Assembly (NCBI GenBank): GCA_013297775.1
Contig: JAAFIL010000007.1
Location: 29,279 to 93,278, forward strand
DNA: 64,000 nt
Direction: 5' to 3'
Origin: Bacteroidota bacterium
Lineage (GTDB): Bacteria > Bacteroidota > Bacteroidia > B-17B0 > Aurantibacillaceae
Shown here one piece after another: positions 29,341 to 38,110 of this stretch. The notes below the pieces were generated by a model, which was not told the DNA's origin, searched no databases, and saw only the letters and a program-made list of their open reading frames with translations. The position numbers were made by a program, and so were the translations under genes. How positions within the stretch are numbered: position 1 is the first letter of the stretch; each line of letters begins with the position of its first letter.

Positions 29341-30219
29341 TTAATGTCTTTTGTCTAATCCCCAAAGTAATTTGTTTCTGAGGGTTTCAAAAAAATGTTG
29401 CCCTTCTAAATTGATAAGATTAAACCTAAAATCAGCTTTTCTAATTCTAATTTCGGAATAACTGGGTATTTGTGCGCTACGCGAATCGAGGCTAATATTG
29501 ATAACATCTGAACGCCCACTTACTTTAAATCGAATTTCTTTTTTATTAGAAATAACGATAGGGCGTACATTCAAATTATGCGGCGCAATGGGGGTAATAA
29601 TAAAATTATCGGAGTCGGGAACCATAATAGGCCCGCCGCAACTTAAACTATAAGCCGTTGAACCCGTTGGCGTAGATGTGATTAATCCATCGGCAAAATA
29701 AGAGTTCAAAAAAACAGTATCTACATAGGCATCTATGTGAATCATGGCCGAAGAATCTTTTTTGTGAATTGTAAATTCATTCAAGGCGTAATTAACTTGA
29801 CTAAAATAACCATCACAACCCTCTAACTCAATTAGCTCGCGTTTATCGAGTGTGAAACGTTCTTTTAACAACAAGAGTAACGCTTTGCTTAAATCATCTT
29901 TATTAACCGAAGCTAAGAACCCTAAACGCCCTGTATTTACGCCTAAAACAGGAATTCCTGATTTCCTAACCAATGCCAATGTTTCTAAAAGTGTGCCATC
30001 TCCGCCCAAAGAAATAAGGTAATAGGCTTTGGCAATTAACTCTTCGGAAGTTGTAAACGTATCTAATGGCAGGTTAAAAGCATGGTTTTGTTTTAAATAA
30101 TCGTAAAATGGTTTAAATACGATTAATTCAACATTTTCTGCACTAAGCAACTGATGAATTTCTTGCACATAAGCAGGTAAATTATCTTTTGTTGATCGCG
30201 CGTATAAGGCAATAATCAT
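29341..30219 (-). CDS. nadK: NAD kinase
   Basis: Phosphorylates NAD to NADP. The 292-aa protein carries the NAD-kinase signatures SLGGDGTLLETLALV (near residue 72), GVNTGRLGFLASV, NEFTIHKKDSSAMIHI, and the substrate-binding TPTGSTAYSLSCGGPIMVP near residue 182. The ATG at 30219 is divergent from uppS. In Bacteroidota nadK is usually near uppS-bamA, often with a DUF6089 gene between; here the latter is absent, but two such genes are encoded at 59.6-61.6 kb. Confidence 0.96.
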   Translation of the reverse strand: MIIALYARSTKDNLPAYVQEIHQLLSAENVELIVFKPFYDYLKQNHAFNLPLDTFTTSEELIAKAYYLISLGGDGTLLETLALVRKSGIPVLGVNTGRLGFLASVNKDDLSKALLLLLKERFTLDKRELIELEGCDGYFSQVNYALNEFTIHKKDSSAMIHIDAYVDTVFLNSYFADGLITSTPTGSTAYSLSCGGPIMVPDSDNFIITPIAPHNLNVRPIVISNKKEIRFKVSGRSDVINISLDSRSAQIPSYSEIRIRKADFRFNLINLEGQHFFETLRNKLLWGLDKRH

Positions 30220-30348
30220 GGTGCTGAAGCGTTATATTTTGAGAAGCAAAAGGGGAAGTTGCATTCGGAATAAATGGCAAAATACCTTTATGTCTTCCTA
30301 AAAAACGATAAAAGTAAACATTATTTCGTGGAAATACGGCTATTTTAC

Positions 30349-30356
30349 TATTTTTG
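30349..30356 (+). promoter_or_regulatory. -7 promoter element (TATTTTTG) of uppS-bamA
   Basis: Exact TAnnTTTG match ending 11 bases before the uppS ATG at 30368; the -33 position holds TTTCG rather than TTTG. It implies an extremely short leader. Confidence 0.5.
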
Positions 30357-30367
30357 TAAGCCTTAAA

Positions 30368-31123
30368 ATGGACTTTAAATCGCATATTGACCCGCTTAAT
30401 ATTCCTAAGCACGTTGCCATCATTATGGATGGGAATGGGCGTTGGGCTAAAAAACAAGGCGAAGATCGTATTTTTGGCCATTACGAAGGGGTTAATTCGG
30501 TTCGCGAAATTGTTGAAGCCTGCGGCGAAATTGGCGTTCGTTTTTTAACGTTATATGCCTTTAGCACCGAAAATTGGAATCGCCCAAAAGAAGAAGTAGA
30601 TGCGTTGATGGAGTTGCTAGTAAGTACCATTGCCATGGAAACGCCCAACCTCAACAAAAAGGGAGTTAAATTAAGAGTAATTGGCGATATTGAAAGTTTA
30701 CCAACCTCGTGTCAAGCCGAACTACAAGAATCTATTGCGGCTACCGCTGCTAACACCACCGTAACACTCATCTTGGCCCTCAGTTATTCAAGCAAATGGG
30801 AAATTACCAATGCTGTTAAACAAATTGCGCAACAAGTAGTCAATAATAAATTAACCGTTAAAGACATTCAAGCAAAACATATCGAAGCCTATTTAAGTAC
30901 TAACGAATGGCCCGACCCCGAATTAATGATTAGAACCAGTGGCGAACACCGCATCAGTAATTTCTTATTGTGGCAATTAGCTTACGCTGAATTTTATTTT
31001 ACCGATATTCTTTGGCCCGAATTTAGAAAACAAGATTTTTTTAGAGCTGTTTTATCGTATCAAAAACGCGAACGTCGTTTTGGTTTAACCAGTTCGCAAA
31101 TTAGCCCCAACTCGCATTCATGA
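30368..31123 (+). CDS. uppS: isoprenyl transferase (undecaprenyl diphosphate synthase)
   Basis: Makes the C55 lipid carrier used by MraY and other glycan enzymes. The 251-aa protein has HVAIIMDGNGRWAKKQ (catalytic Asp and Arg), LTLYAFSTENWNRP, RVIGDIESLP, and the C-terminal PDPELMIRTSGEHRISNFLL and ERRFG. The stop overlaps the bamA start (ATGA), so the two are translationally coupled, the standard arrangement in this phylum. Confidence 0.97.
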   Translation: MDFKSHIDPLNIPKHVAIIMDGNGRWAKKQGEDRIFGHYEGVNSVREIVEACGEIGVRFLTLYAFSTENWNRPKEEVDALMELLVSTIAMETPNLNKKGVKLRVIGDIESLPTSCQAELQESIAATAANTTVTLILALSYSSKWEITNAVKQIAQQVVNNKLTVKDIQAKHIEAYLSTNEWPDPELMIRTSGEHRISNFLLWQLAYAEFYFTDILWPEFRKQDFFRAVLSYQKRERRFGLTSSQISPNSHS

Positions 31124-33702
31124 ACTATTTTTTAAACGTCATCTTTTTTCTGTCTTGCATTACCTCGGTTTGGGCGCAATCCGATACACTAGATTATGCC
31201 AAACCAACAACCTATAAAATTGGAGGAATTAGTGTGCAAGGAGCCGACGAGTCTCTTAATGGCGTTACAGCAATTGATAAAAACGCACTGATACTTATTT
31301 CGGGGCTAACTGTTGGCGATAAAATTAGTATTCCTGGCGATAAAATTAGTGATGCGATAAAAGTTTTATGGAAGCAAAGTTTATTTGAAAACGTTGAAAT
31401 ACTTAAAGAAAAAATAATTGGCGATGCCATCTTTTTAATTATTAAAGTAACCGAACGCCCGCGTTTATCGAGTTTTACATTTAAAGGCGTTCGCAAGGGC
31501 GAGGCCGACGACATTCGCGGTAAAGTGCGCCTTACACGCGAAAAAGTAGTAACAGATTATACTTTAGGTCGAATCAAAAATACAGTGAGCGAATATTTTA
31601 GAGACAAAGGTTATTATTTTGCACAAGTCAACATTCAAAAAACCTTAGACAAAGAAACCAAAACCCCTCATATCAAACTATTGATAAACGTTGACCGCGG
31701 TAAAAAAGTTCGCATTAAAGATGTTGTTATTAACGGCAATACCGTTATTAAAGATTGGAAGTTGCGCATGAAATTAAAAGATAGCAAACGCCTACGTTGG
31801 TTTAATCCCTTTAACAGTGGCAAATATTTAGAAGACAATCTTGAAAAAGATTTACCCTCCATTGTAGCTAAATACAATGCAAAAGGATACCGCGATGCAC
31901 GAATTGTAAGAGATACCGTATTATTTGTTAGTAAAAAAAGAGTCATTATTAAAGTGGATATTGACGAAGGGCGCAAATACTATTTTGGTGCATTTAAGTG
32001 GTTCGGAAACACCAAATACCGCAACGGTCAACTCGATACGATTTTAAACATTAAACGTGGCGAAGTTTTTGACCAAAGCAAACTCGATCAAAAATTATTT
32101 ATGAACCCCAATGGTTTTGATGTATCGAGTTTATACATGGATGACGGTTACTTATTTTTTCAAGTTCAACCACAAGAAAGTAGCGTTAGTAACGACACCA
32201 TTAATTTCGATATTTTAATGTACGAAGGCAAGCAAGCCATTATTAACAAAGTAAGTGTAAGAGGAAATGATAAAACCAACGACCACGTTATTTACCGCGA
32301 AATTCGTACGCAACCCGGGCAACTATTTCGCCGCAGCGATATCATTCGTACGCAACGCCAACTAGCACAATTAGGCTTTTTTGATCCCGAAAAATTAGAT
32401 GTAAAACCAAAACCAAATCCTGCCGACGGAACCGTTGATATTGAATATGTAGTAGAAGAAAAACCAAGCGACCAAGTAGAGTTAAGCGGTGGTTGGGGCG
32501 GCCGAAACAACATTGCTGGACAAAATAGTTTAGGAATCATTGGCACCTTGGGTGTTACTTTTAATAATTTCTCGGCACGTAATTTCTTCAAAAAAGAATC
32601 GTGGCGACCTTTGCCAAGTGGCGATGGGCAACGCTTAAGCGTAAGGGCGCAAACTAACGGTATTTTTTATCAATCGTATAATTTTTCGTTTACCGAACCT
32701 TGGTTAGGGGGACGCAAACCAACTTCGTTAACGTTTAGTGCCTTCCACTCTTTGTTTAACCCTTCTGGAAAAAGTAAATTCATTAAAAGTAGCGAAGGAA
32801 AAATTAAAAACCCCGAACGCTCGAGCATGAGCATTATCGGTACTTCTATTGGTTTAGGTCGGCGTTTAAAATGGCCCGATGATTACTTTAACATGTTTAA
32901 CACCTTAAATTATAATTATTACGATTTAACCAGTTACAACGCCTTCATTTTTAGTACAGGTTATGCTAACGATATTAACTTAAACACCACTATTAGCCGC
33001 AGTAGCGTAGATGCGCCCATTTATCCGAAAACAGGTTCTAACTTTTCGTTATTGGCGCAGTTAACCCCACCTTATTCGTTGTTCAACAATAAAGATTATG
33101 TAAGTTCACCTATCAACGAACGCTATAAATTTATCGAATACCAGAAATATAAAATTACAGCCGAATGGTTTACGCAACTAACAAACAAACGTGCCGCTGA
33201 AGGTAAAGAAGCTCGCAATTTAGTACTACGAACCAAAGTGGGTTATGGCTTTTTAGGTTGGTACAATAAACGTGTGGGCGTTTCGCCATTTGAACGGTTT
33301 TATGTGGGCGGTAGTGGCATGAGTGGTTTCCAAAATTTTGTGGCGCGCGAAATTATTGCTTTACGCGGTTACGACGAAGGTACTTTATCGTCGGCACAAG
33401 GCGACCCAATATGCGCCCGCTACACCATGGAGTTGCGCTATCCCATTACGCTAAATCCACAAGCCACCATTTTTGTTTTAGGGTTTGCCGAAGCAGGTAA
33501 CTCGTGGAGTACTTACAAAACCTTTAATCCATTTCAAGTAAAACGCAGTGCAGGTGTTGGATTGAGAGTCTTTTTACCCATGTTTGGCTTGTTAGGTATT
33601 GATTATGGCTGGGGTTTCGATGCCATACCAGGCTCACCTAACACTGGTAATGGCAAAGGTCAATTCCACTTTACAATTGGCCAACAATTAGGCGAGTTGT
33701 AA
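31120..33702 (+). CDS. bamA: outer membrane protein assembly factor BamA
   Basis: Central component of the machinery that folds beta-barrel proteins into the outer membrane. After a signal peptide (residues 1-19) come repeated POTRA domains (about 30-440; for example GVRKGEADDIRGKVR and VRGNDKTNDHVIYREIRT), then the 16-strand barrel from about residue 455, starting with LSGGWGGRNNIAG. The conserved lid-loop segment GGSGMSGF and the terminal REIIALRGYDEG region are seen. 860 aa is normal for Bacteroidota. Two ompH genes follow. Confidence 0.95.
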   Translation: MNYFLNVIFFLSCITSVWAQSDTLDYAKPTTYKIGGISVQGADESLNGVTAIDKNALILISGLTVGDKISIPGDKISDAIKVLWKQSLFENVEILKEKIIGDAIFLIIKVTERPRLSSFTFKGVRKGEADDIRGKVRLTREKVVTDYTLGRIKNTVSEYFRDKGYYFAQVNIQKTLDKETKTPHIKLLINVDRGKKVRIKDVVINGNTVIKDWKLRMKLKDSKRLRWFNPFNSGKYLEDNLEKDLPSIVAKYNAKGYRDARIVRDTVLFVSKKRVIIKVDIDEGRKYYFGAFKWFGNTKYRNGQLDTILNIKRGEVFDQSKLDQKLFMNPNGFDVSSLYMDDGYLFFQVQPQESSVSNDTINFDILMYEGKQAIINKVSVRGNDKTNDHVIYREIRTQPGQLFRRSDIIRTQRQLAQLGFFDPEKLDVKPKPNPADGTVDIEYVVEEKPSDQVELSGGWGGRNNIAGQNSLGIIGTLGVTFNNFSARNFFKKESWRPLPSGDGQRLSVRAQTNGIFYQSYNFSFTEPWLGGRKPTSLTFSAFHSLFNPSGKSKFIKSSEGKIKNPERSSMSIIGTSIGLGRRLKWPDDYFNMFNTLNYNYYDLTSYNAFIFSTGYANDINLNTTISRSSVDAPIYPKTGSNFSLLAQLTPPYSLFNNKDYVSSPINERYKFIEYQKYKITAEWFTQLTNKRAAEGKEARNLVLRTKVGYGFLGWYNKRVGVSPFERFYVGGSGMSGFQNFVAREIIALRGYDEGTLSSAQGDPICARYTMELRYPITLNPQATIFVLGFAEAGNSWSTYKTFNPFQVKRSAGVGLRVFLPMFGLLGIDYGWGFDAIPGSPNTGNGKGQFHFTIGQQLGEL

Positions 33703-33769
33703 GCAAAGAATGTTAATTGAACATTTATGTGTATATTGGCACGTTTTATGATTAGTATAAAATAAGAAG

Positions 33770-34291
33770 ATGAAAAAAGTAGTTTTTAGTATTGTTTTTT
33801 TTATGATGCTTTTAGGGCTAAATGCCCAGCAAGGTCTCAAGCTAGGATATGTTGATACCGACTATATTCTAAGTAACATTCCTGAATATAAAGCCGCCGA
33901 AAAAGAATTAGACAAAGTGAGTGTAGATTGGCAAAAAGAAGTAGAAGCCAAATACAGCGAAATAGATAAACTTTATAAATCGTATCAAGCCGATGCCATT
34001 TTATTAACCGATGAAATGAAGAAAAAACGCGAGAACGAAATCATCAATAAAGAAAAGGAAGCCAAAGATTTGCAAAAGCAACATTTTGGTGTAGAGGGCG
34101 ATTTATTTAAAAAACGTCAAGAACTCGTAAAACCCATTCAAGACAAAGTATTTAGTGCCATTAAAGCAATTGCCGAAAAAAGTGGCCTAGGTATGATACT
34201 AGATAAAAGTGGTCAAGTAGCCATTTTATATGCCAATTCCAAATACGATAAAAGCGATGATGTATTAGTATATTTGGGATATAAAAAGTAA
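33770..34291 (+). CDS. OmpH/Skp-family periplasmic chaperone (first copy)
   Basis: A 173-aa secreted protein: signal peptide ending near LGLNA, then GYVDTDYILSNIPEYKAAEK, a long helical coiled-coil arm rich in K and E (about 45-125), and the terminal core segment SGLGMILDKSGQVAILYA. Skp holds unfolded outer-membrane proteins in the periplasm and hands them to BamA. It directly follows bamA and precedes a paralogue. Confidence 0.92.
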   Translation: MKKVVFSIVFFMMLLGLNAQQGLKLGYVDTDYILSNIPEYKAAEKELDKVSVDWQKEVEAKYSEIDKLYKSYQADAILLTDEMKKKRENEIINKEKEAKDLQKQHFGVEGDLFKKRQELVKPIQDKVFSAIKAIAEKSGLGMILDKSGQVAILYANSKYDKSDDVLVYLGYKK

Positions 34292-34336
34292 AAACACAAT
34301 TAATAAAAACTTAACGTTAAAACGACAACGAACGCA

Positions 34337-34936
34337 ATGAAAAATGTAATTAAAAAAGTAGCCTTAGTGGCATTAACCCTTGGATGTTTAAGCACAATTC
34401 AAGCACAAAAAATTGCTCACATCAGTTTAGACTCTCTCGTCAATATGATGCCTGAAACCAAAACTGCAAAAGACTTAGCCCAAAGCTATTTAAAAGACTT
34501 AGAAAAAATTGTGGCAACCATGAGTTCAGAATATGAAACTAAATTGAATGCCTATCAACAAGAAGGTGCAGGCATGAGCGATTTAGTGCGTAAAACAAAA
34601 GAAGAAGAATTAATTGGTATGCAAAAACGCATCGAAGATTTTCGTATGCAAGCCCAACAAGATTACCAACGTAAGTCGGGCGAATTAACGGCTCCTATTA
34701 TGGAAAAAGCCAAAAAAGGAATTGAAGCCGTTGCCAAAGAAGGCGGGTTTAAATATGTTTTAGACACGAGTTCAGGAAATGTATTGTACAGCGAGTCGGC
34801 CGAAGATATTTTAATGCAAGTGAAGAAAAAATTAGACAGCATGCCTGCCGCAGTTATCCCAGGTGCAGGTGGTGCTCCCAATGGTGGCGTTAAACCGCCA
34901 AAAGGTGGTGCTGCGCCAGCTCCAAAGGGCAAATAA
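34337..34936 (+). CDS. OmpH/Skp-family periplasmic chaperone (second copy) with Pro/Gly-rich tail
   Basis: A 199-aa paralogue of the preceding gene: signal peptide (residues 1-23), KIAHISLDSLVNMMPETKTA, coiled-coil arm, then GGFKYVLDTSSGNVLYSESA. Unlike the first copy it ends in a low-complexity tail rich in G, P, A and K (from about residue 172). It is in the same transcript and ends before a strong terminator at 34990. Confidence 0.9.
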   Translation: MKNVIKKVALVALTLGCLSTIQAQKIAHISLDSLVNMMPETKTAKDLAQSYLKDLEKIVATMSSEYETKLNAYQQEGAGMSDLVRKTKEEELIGMQKRIEDFRMQAQQDYQRKSGELTAPIMEKAKKGIEAVAKEGGFKYVLDTSSGNVLYSESAEDILMQVKKKLDSMPAAVIPGAGGAPNGGVKPPKGGAAPAPKGK

Positions 34937-34989
34937 GTCCCTTTACCCAAAACGACGCAATAAAAATTTGAGTCTAAAAAATAGATAAT

Positions 34990-35022
34990 AAAAAAGCCTT
35001 ATGAGTTTCATAAGGCTTTTTT
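34990..35022 (+). terminator. rho-independent terminator of uppS-bamA-ompH-ompH
   Basis: Perfect 15-bp inverted repeat (34990-35004 with 35008-35022) with a GTT loop; core GCCTTATGA/TCATAAGGC, flanked by A6 and T6 tracts. Confidence 0.9.
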
Positions 35023-35080
35023 ATTGATGGATAGTTAAACTTTGTGCCTGTTTGCCTGTTACCTATAAAACTGTTCTATA

Positions 35081-35971
35081 ATGCCCGCAAAGTACTCAAT
35101 TAAAGACCTCGAACGTCTATCTGGCATCAAAGCTCACACGCTTCGTATCTGGGAGCAACGCTACGCTATCCTTCGTCCCGAACGCTCGGAAACCAATATT
35201 CGCCATTACAGTAACGGTGATTTAAAACGAATTTTAAACATCTCGTTATTAAACAATAATGGGCATAAAATTTCTAAAATTGCTTCGCTATCCGACGAGG
35301 ACCTTGTTAAGGAAGCAGAAAAATTACTTAACAATTACAATAATGAAAGCGATCAAATAGAAAACCTCGTGTTATGTTTGATGGATTTCAACGAAGACCG
35401 TTTCGATAAAACGATTACCAATTCGGTTATACATTTCGGATTTGAAAATACCATCGAAAAAATTGTATTTCCATTTTTAAAACACTTGGGTAACATGTGG
35501 CAAGTTGGTATGATTAATCCAGCTCAAGAACATTTCTTATCCAATCTCATTCGTCAAAAACTAATTGTTGGGATAGATGGTTTAATGCCTAATTCACTGA
35601 CGAGTCCTAAAACTTGTGTATTATTTTTACCAAACGGCGAACTTCACGAAATTGGTTTACTTTACGCTAACTTCATTTTGAAGCGGAAAGGCCACCGTTG
35701 CGTCTATTTAGGCCAAAGTGTTCCATTAGAAGACCTATCCATGATTGCTAAAACCATGAACCCAGATTATGTGATTAGTATCATTACTTCTAAACTCGAA
35801 GACATGGAACTAGACACGTATATCCAACACCTCGCAACCGAAATGCCCGATGCCCAATTCTTGTTGAGCGGCCGCATGGTGGTAGATGGTCCTGAAGAAT
35901 ATACTTTACCTAAACGTTTCAAAGTATTTGAAGACTTTGCCTCCTTCAAAAAACAAATTTCGGAGTTGTAG
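35081..35971 (+). CDS. MerR-family regulator with B12-binding domain (CarH/LitR-like)
   Basis: A 296-aa regulator. The N-terminal MerR helix-turn-helix reads YSIKDLERLSGIKAHTLRIW (residues 5-24) followed by EQRYAILRPERSETNIRHY. The middle is a four-helix B12-cap with W-x9-EH (MWQVGMINPAQEH, near residue 143), and the C-terminal Rossmann-like part has ExHxxG in GELHEIGLL. These are the cobalamin signatures of CarH, a light-sensing repressor that uses adenosylcobalamin. Light sensing here is inferred. No carotenoid or photolyase genes are adjacent, unlike in many relatives. Confidence 0.88.
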   Translation: MPAKYSIKDLERLSGIKAHTLRIWEQRYAILRPERSETNIRHYSNGDLKRILNISLLNNNGHKISKIASLSDEDLVKEAEKLLNNYNNESDQIENLVLCLMDFNEDRFDKTITNSVIHFGFENTIEKIVFPFLKHLGNMWQVGMINPAQEHFLSNLIRQKLIVGIDGLMPNSLTSPKTCVLFLPNGELHEIGLLYANFILKRKGHRCVYLGQSVPLEDLSMIAKTMNPDYVISIITSKLEDMELDTYIQHLATEMPDAQFLLSGRMVVDGPEEYTLPKRFKVFEDFASFKKQISEL

Positions 35972-36035
35972 CATAGAATTGATTATGCAATTCAAATGAA
36001 ATAGTAATTGCCTTTTATACTTAATCCTATAAAAC

Positions 36036-36065
36036 AAAAAACCAGACAAAAATCTGGTTTTTTTT
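36036..36065 (+). terminator. rho-independent terminator after the MerR/B12 gene
   Basis: Inverted repeat ACCAGA (36041-36046) and TCTGGT (36053-36058) extended by an A5 tract on the left and a T8 tract on the right. It lies between convergent genes and may act in both directions. Confidence 0.8.
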
Positions 36066-36085
36066 ATGAACTGAATTTAACCGCG

Positions 36086-37126
36086 CTAATACACAGAACC
36101 AAGCACATGCATCAACTTATCTACTTGGTTATTCCAAAGTAATTTAGCCGACTCTTGATCTGATTTGCTATCTGCAAAATCAACAATAATTAAAGAAATA
36201 TCGTTGGTTAATTCATCGCGTTGAATGCGAAACTCAAAATAACTTCCATCTACCTTATCCACCCATTGAAAGCGAACCAATTGCTCATCAATCGTTTTCA
36301 ACAAACGCGCTTGCTGCATCTGTCCATCCCAAATAAATGTATAAATACCATTGCGTATATTAACATCGTCGCAAAACCATTCGCTTAAACCGCTTGGCGT
36401 TGCCAAAAATTCGTATAACATTTCGGCCGAAGCCCGCGTAATGTATTCCATTTCAAACTTACCATTCGGTTCTTTTTCGAGTTTAACCGCATAGGCCTCC
36501 GAACGTTTTACTGGATTGGTAATTGAACTGGTAATAGAAGCAATTTTAGAAGCCGATAACTCCACACGCTCCACCTTAGGAATGGTATTATTAATGGCAA
36601 TAACATCTTTGGGCGTTGCTGCCTCCTTTTTATTAGCTTTACTGGCCACTTCTTTAACAACGGCTTCGCGCTTTACAGGAGCTTTTACCTCGGCTTTCTC
36701 TACCTTAGCTACTACTTTGTTAGGCACCGATTTTGCTGGCTTTAACAGAACTGCCGAAACGGCTTTTTTAGCCACTACAGGCTTTGATTTTGATTTTACT
36801 TGAATTTTTTTAGATACCAATGAAACTTTTTTAGGTGTTACTTTTTTAACCGCTTTGGCTAAAGGTTTCTTAACGGCTTCTACCACTTTTTTAGATGCCG
36901 CTTTAGCTATTGCTTTTTTTACTGGCACAACTTTACCTACTTTTTTAGGTACCAATTTTTTTGAAATGTTCGCTTTTTTAGGTGCTACTTTTTTAGCAAC
37001 AGGCTTTGAAACTGCCTTAGCAGCCGTTTTAGCGGGCTTTTTGGGTGCTGCCTTTTTAACAGCCACCTTTTTTACCGGCGCACTCTTACTTTTTTTAGCA
37101 GATGAACCCTTTACTTTTTTCGACAT
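36086..37126 (-). CDS. START-like (SRPBCC) domain protein with long Lys/Ala-rich N-terminal tail
   Basis: A 346-aa fusion. Residues 1 to about 215 are a low-complexity, strongly basic K/A/P/V tail built of KKxxPKKA-like units, resembling histone H1 or bacterial AlgR3/HU-type tails. Residues from about 220 form a START_2-type SRPBCC domain (KFEMEYITRASAEMLYEFL, TPSGLSEWFCDDV, FIWDGQM, YFEFRI). Bacteroidota commonly encode the START-like part alone as a roughly 130-aa protein. The tail suggests nucleic-acid binding, but no function is known. I chose ATG 37126 (MSKKVKGSS) rather than 37156, as the tail's own composition begins there. Confidence 0.8.
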   Translation of the reverse strand: MSKKVKGSSAKKSKSAPVKKVAVKKAAPKKPAKTAAKAVSKPVAKKVAPKKANISKKLVPKKVGKVVPVKKAIAKAASKKVVEAVKKPLAKAVKKVTPKKVSLVSKKIQVKSKSKPVVAKKAVSAVLLKPAKSVPNKVVAKVEKAEVKAPVKREAVVKEVASKANKKEAATPKDVIAINNTIPKVERVELSASKIASITSSITNPVKRSEAYAVKLEKEPNGKFEMEYITRASAEMLYEFLATPSGLSEWFCDDVNIRNGIYTFIWDGQMQQARLLKTIDEQLVRFQWVDKVDGSYFEFRIQRDELTNDISLIIVDFADSKSDQESAKLLWNNQVDKLMHVLGSVY

Positions 37127-37223
37127 ACTCAAAAAATTTGGAGGCAATATATACAATTTTTTGTTTTATTCTATAAAAAATAGAAAAAAAGTATAAATCA
37201 TATCAAAATAAAATATTAATCAG

Positions 37224-37231
37224 TATATTTG
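37224..37231 (+). promoter_or_regulatory. -7 promoter element (TATATTTG) of the tRNA gene
   Basis: Exact match to TAnnTTTG, ending 14 bases before the tRNA. No clear -33 TTG was found. Confidence 0.6.
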
Positions 37232-37245
37232 CGTCCCTAAAAAAT

Positions 37246-37319
37246 GGCGGGATAGCTCAGATGGTTAGAGCGCAGGATTCATAACCCTGAGGTCCCGGGT
37301 TCAACTCCCGGTTCCGCTA
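37246..37319 (+). tRNA. tRNA-Met (anticodon CAT), elongator type
   Basis: A 74-base cloverleaf. Acceptor GGCGGGA pairs with TTCCGCT (two G-U pairs), D-arm starts TAGCTCAGATGGTTAGAGC, anticodon loop TTCATAA with CAT at 37280-37282, T-arm CCGGG-TTCAACT-CCCGG, discriminator A. The paired first position (G-U) argues against initiator tRNA. A lysidine-modified tRNA-Ile cannot be fully excluded. The CCA end is not encoded. Confidence 0.93.
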
Positions 37320-37322
37320 CTA

Positions 37323-37376
37323 AAAAAATCAGAGCAAGAAACAATGCAAGAGTAACGTTTCAACCTCTGATTTTTT
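37323..37376 (+). terminator. possible terminator downstream of tRNA-Met
   Basis: Perfect 12-bp arms AAAAAATCAGAG (37323-37334) and CTCTGATTTTTT (37365-37376), separated by a 30-base loop. It ends in a T tract on the + strand and, by symmetry, on the - strand, so it could also stop the two-component operon. Confidence 0.6.
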
Positions 37377-37453
37377 CTTTTCACTCTGTTTCACAGTATA
37401 AAATCACTCCAAAACTCGAGTTACAAAAAAGTAACAGTTTCTTAAAATCTGGA

Positions 37454-38110
37454 TTAAACATCTACATCAAATAATTTATTCTTAATGGCAAACAATACCA
37501 ATCCCGCAGTATTTCTAGCTCCTGTTTTTGCCAGTAAATTATTACGATGTCCATTTATGGTGCTTTCGCTTAAGAATAACTTTTCAGCTATTTCAGGACT
37601 GGTGTATTCCTTACAAATATAAAGCAGTATTTCTTTTTCGCGGTTGGTGAGGTCTTCAATGTTTTGCAGGTTATTTTTTTGACCCTTTCCAGGTTTAAAA
37701 TTGCGCATCACGCGCATGGTGTTTTCATTAAAATAATAATCGTTCTCGGCTACAGATCGAATCGCTTTTTCAACTTCGTCTGGGTCGGCGTTTTTGGCAA
37801 GGTAAGCATTGGCGCCTTCTTCAATAAGTTTGTGTATAAACTTATCTTCTTCGTGTACGGTTAAAATGATACTTTTTATTTGGGGGTAATGAAGCCTCAT
37901 CTGCTGAATGGTTTCAATACCGTTTAGTACGGGCATACTTATATCTATAAGTGCTATATGAATGGTTTCATTACTCAGAGCCAGCGCATCTAAAAGTTCT
38001 TTTCCATTACCCACTTCAATACATACATTTATATTTTTAAAGGTAGATAACAAAGTACTCATCCCTCTACGGAATAATAACTGATCTTCGGCAAATGCGA
38101 TGTTTATCAT
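37454..38110 (-). CDS. NarL/FixJ-type response regulator
   Basis: A 218-aa regulator with an N-terminal receiver domain (INIAFAEDQLLFRRGM, phospho-Asp in IALIDISMPVLNG, conserved Lys in YLAKNADPDE) and a C-terminal LuxR-type helix-turn-helix (LTNREKEILLYICKEYTSPE, SESTINGHRNNLLAKTGARN). I chose ATG 38110 because it overlaps the stop of the kinase gene as ATGA, a coupled arrangement; the frame stays open 13 codons further. Confidence 0.93.
   Translation of the reverse strand: MINIAFAEDQLLFRRGMSTLLSTFKNINVCIEVGNGKELLDALALSNETIHIALIDISMPVLNGIETIQQMRLHYPQIKSIILTVHEEDKFIHKLIEEGANAYLAKNADPDEVEKAIRSVAENDYYFNENTMRVMRNFKPGKGQKNNLQNIEDLTNREKEILLYICKEYTSPEIAEKLFLSESTINGHRNNLLAKTGARNTAGLVLFAIKNKLFDVDV

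Noticed and set aside
36516-37196. Long open frames on the + strand opposite the Lys/Ala-rich tail
   Set aside because: They arise because the K/A-rich codons read as open on the complement; composition is a mirror of the real gene.
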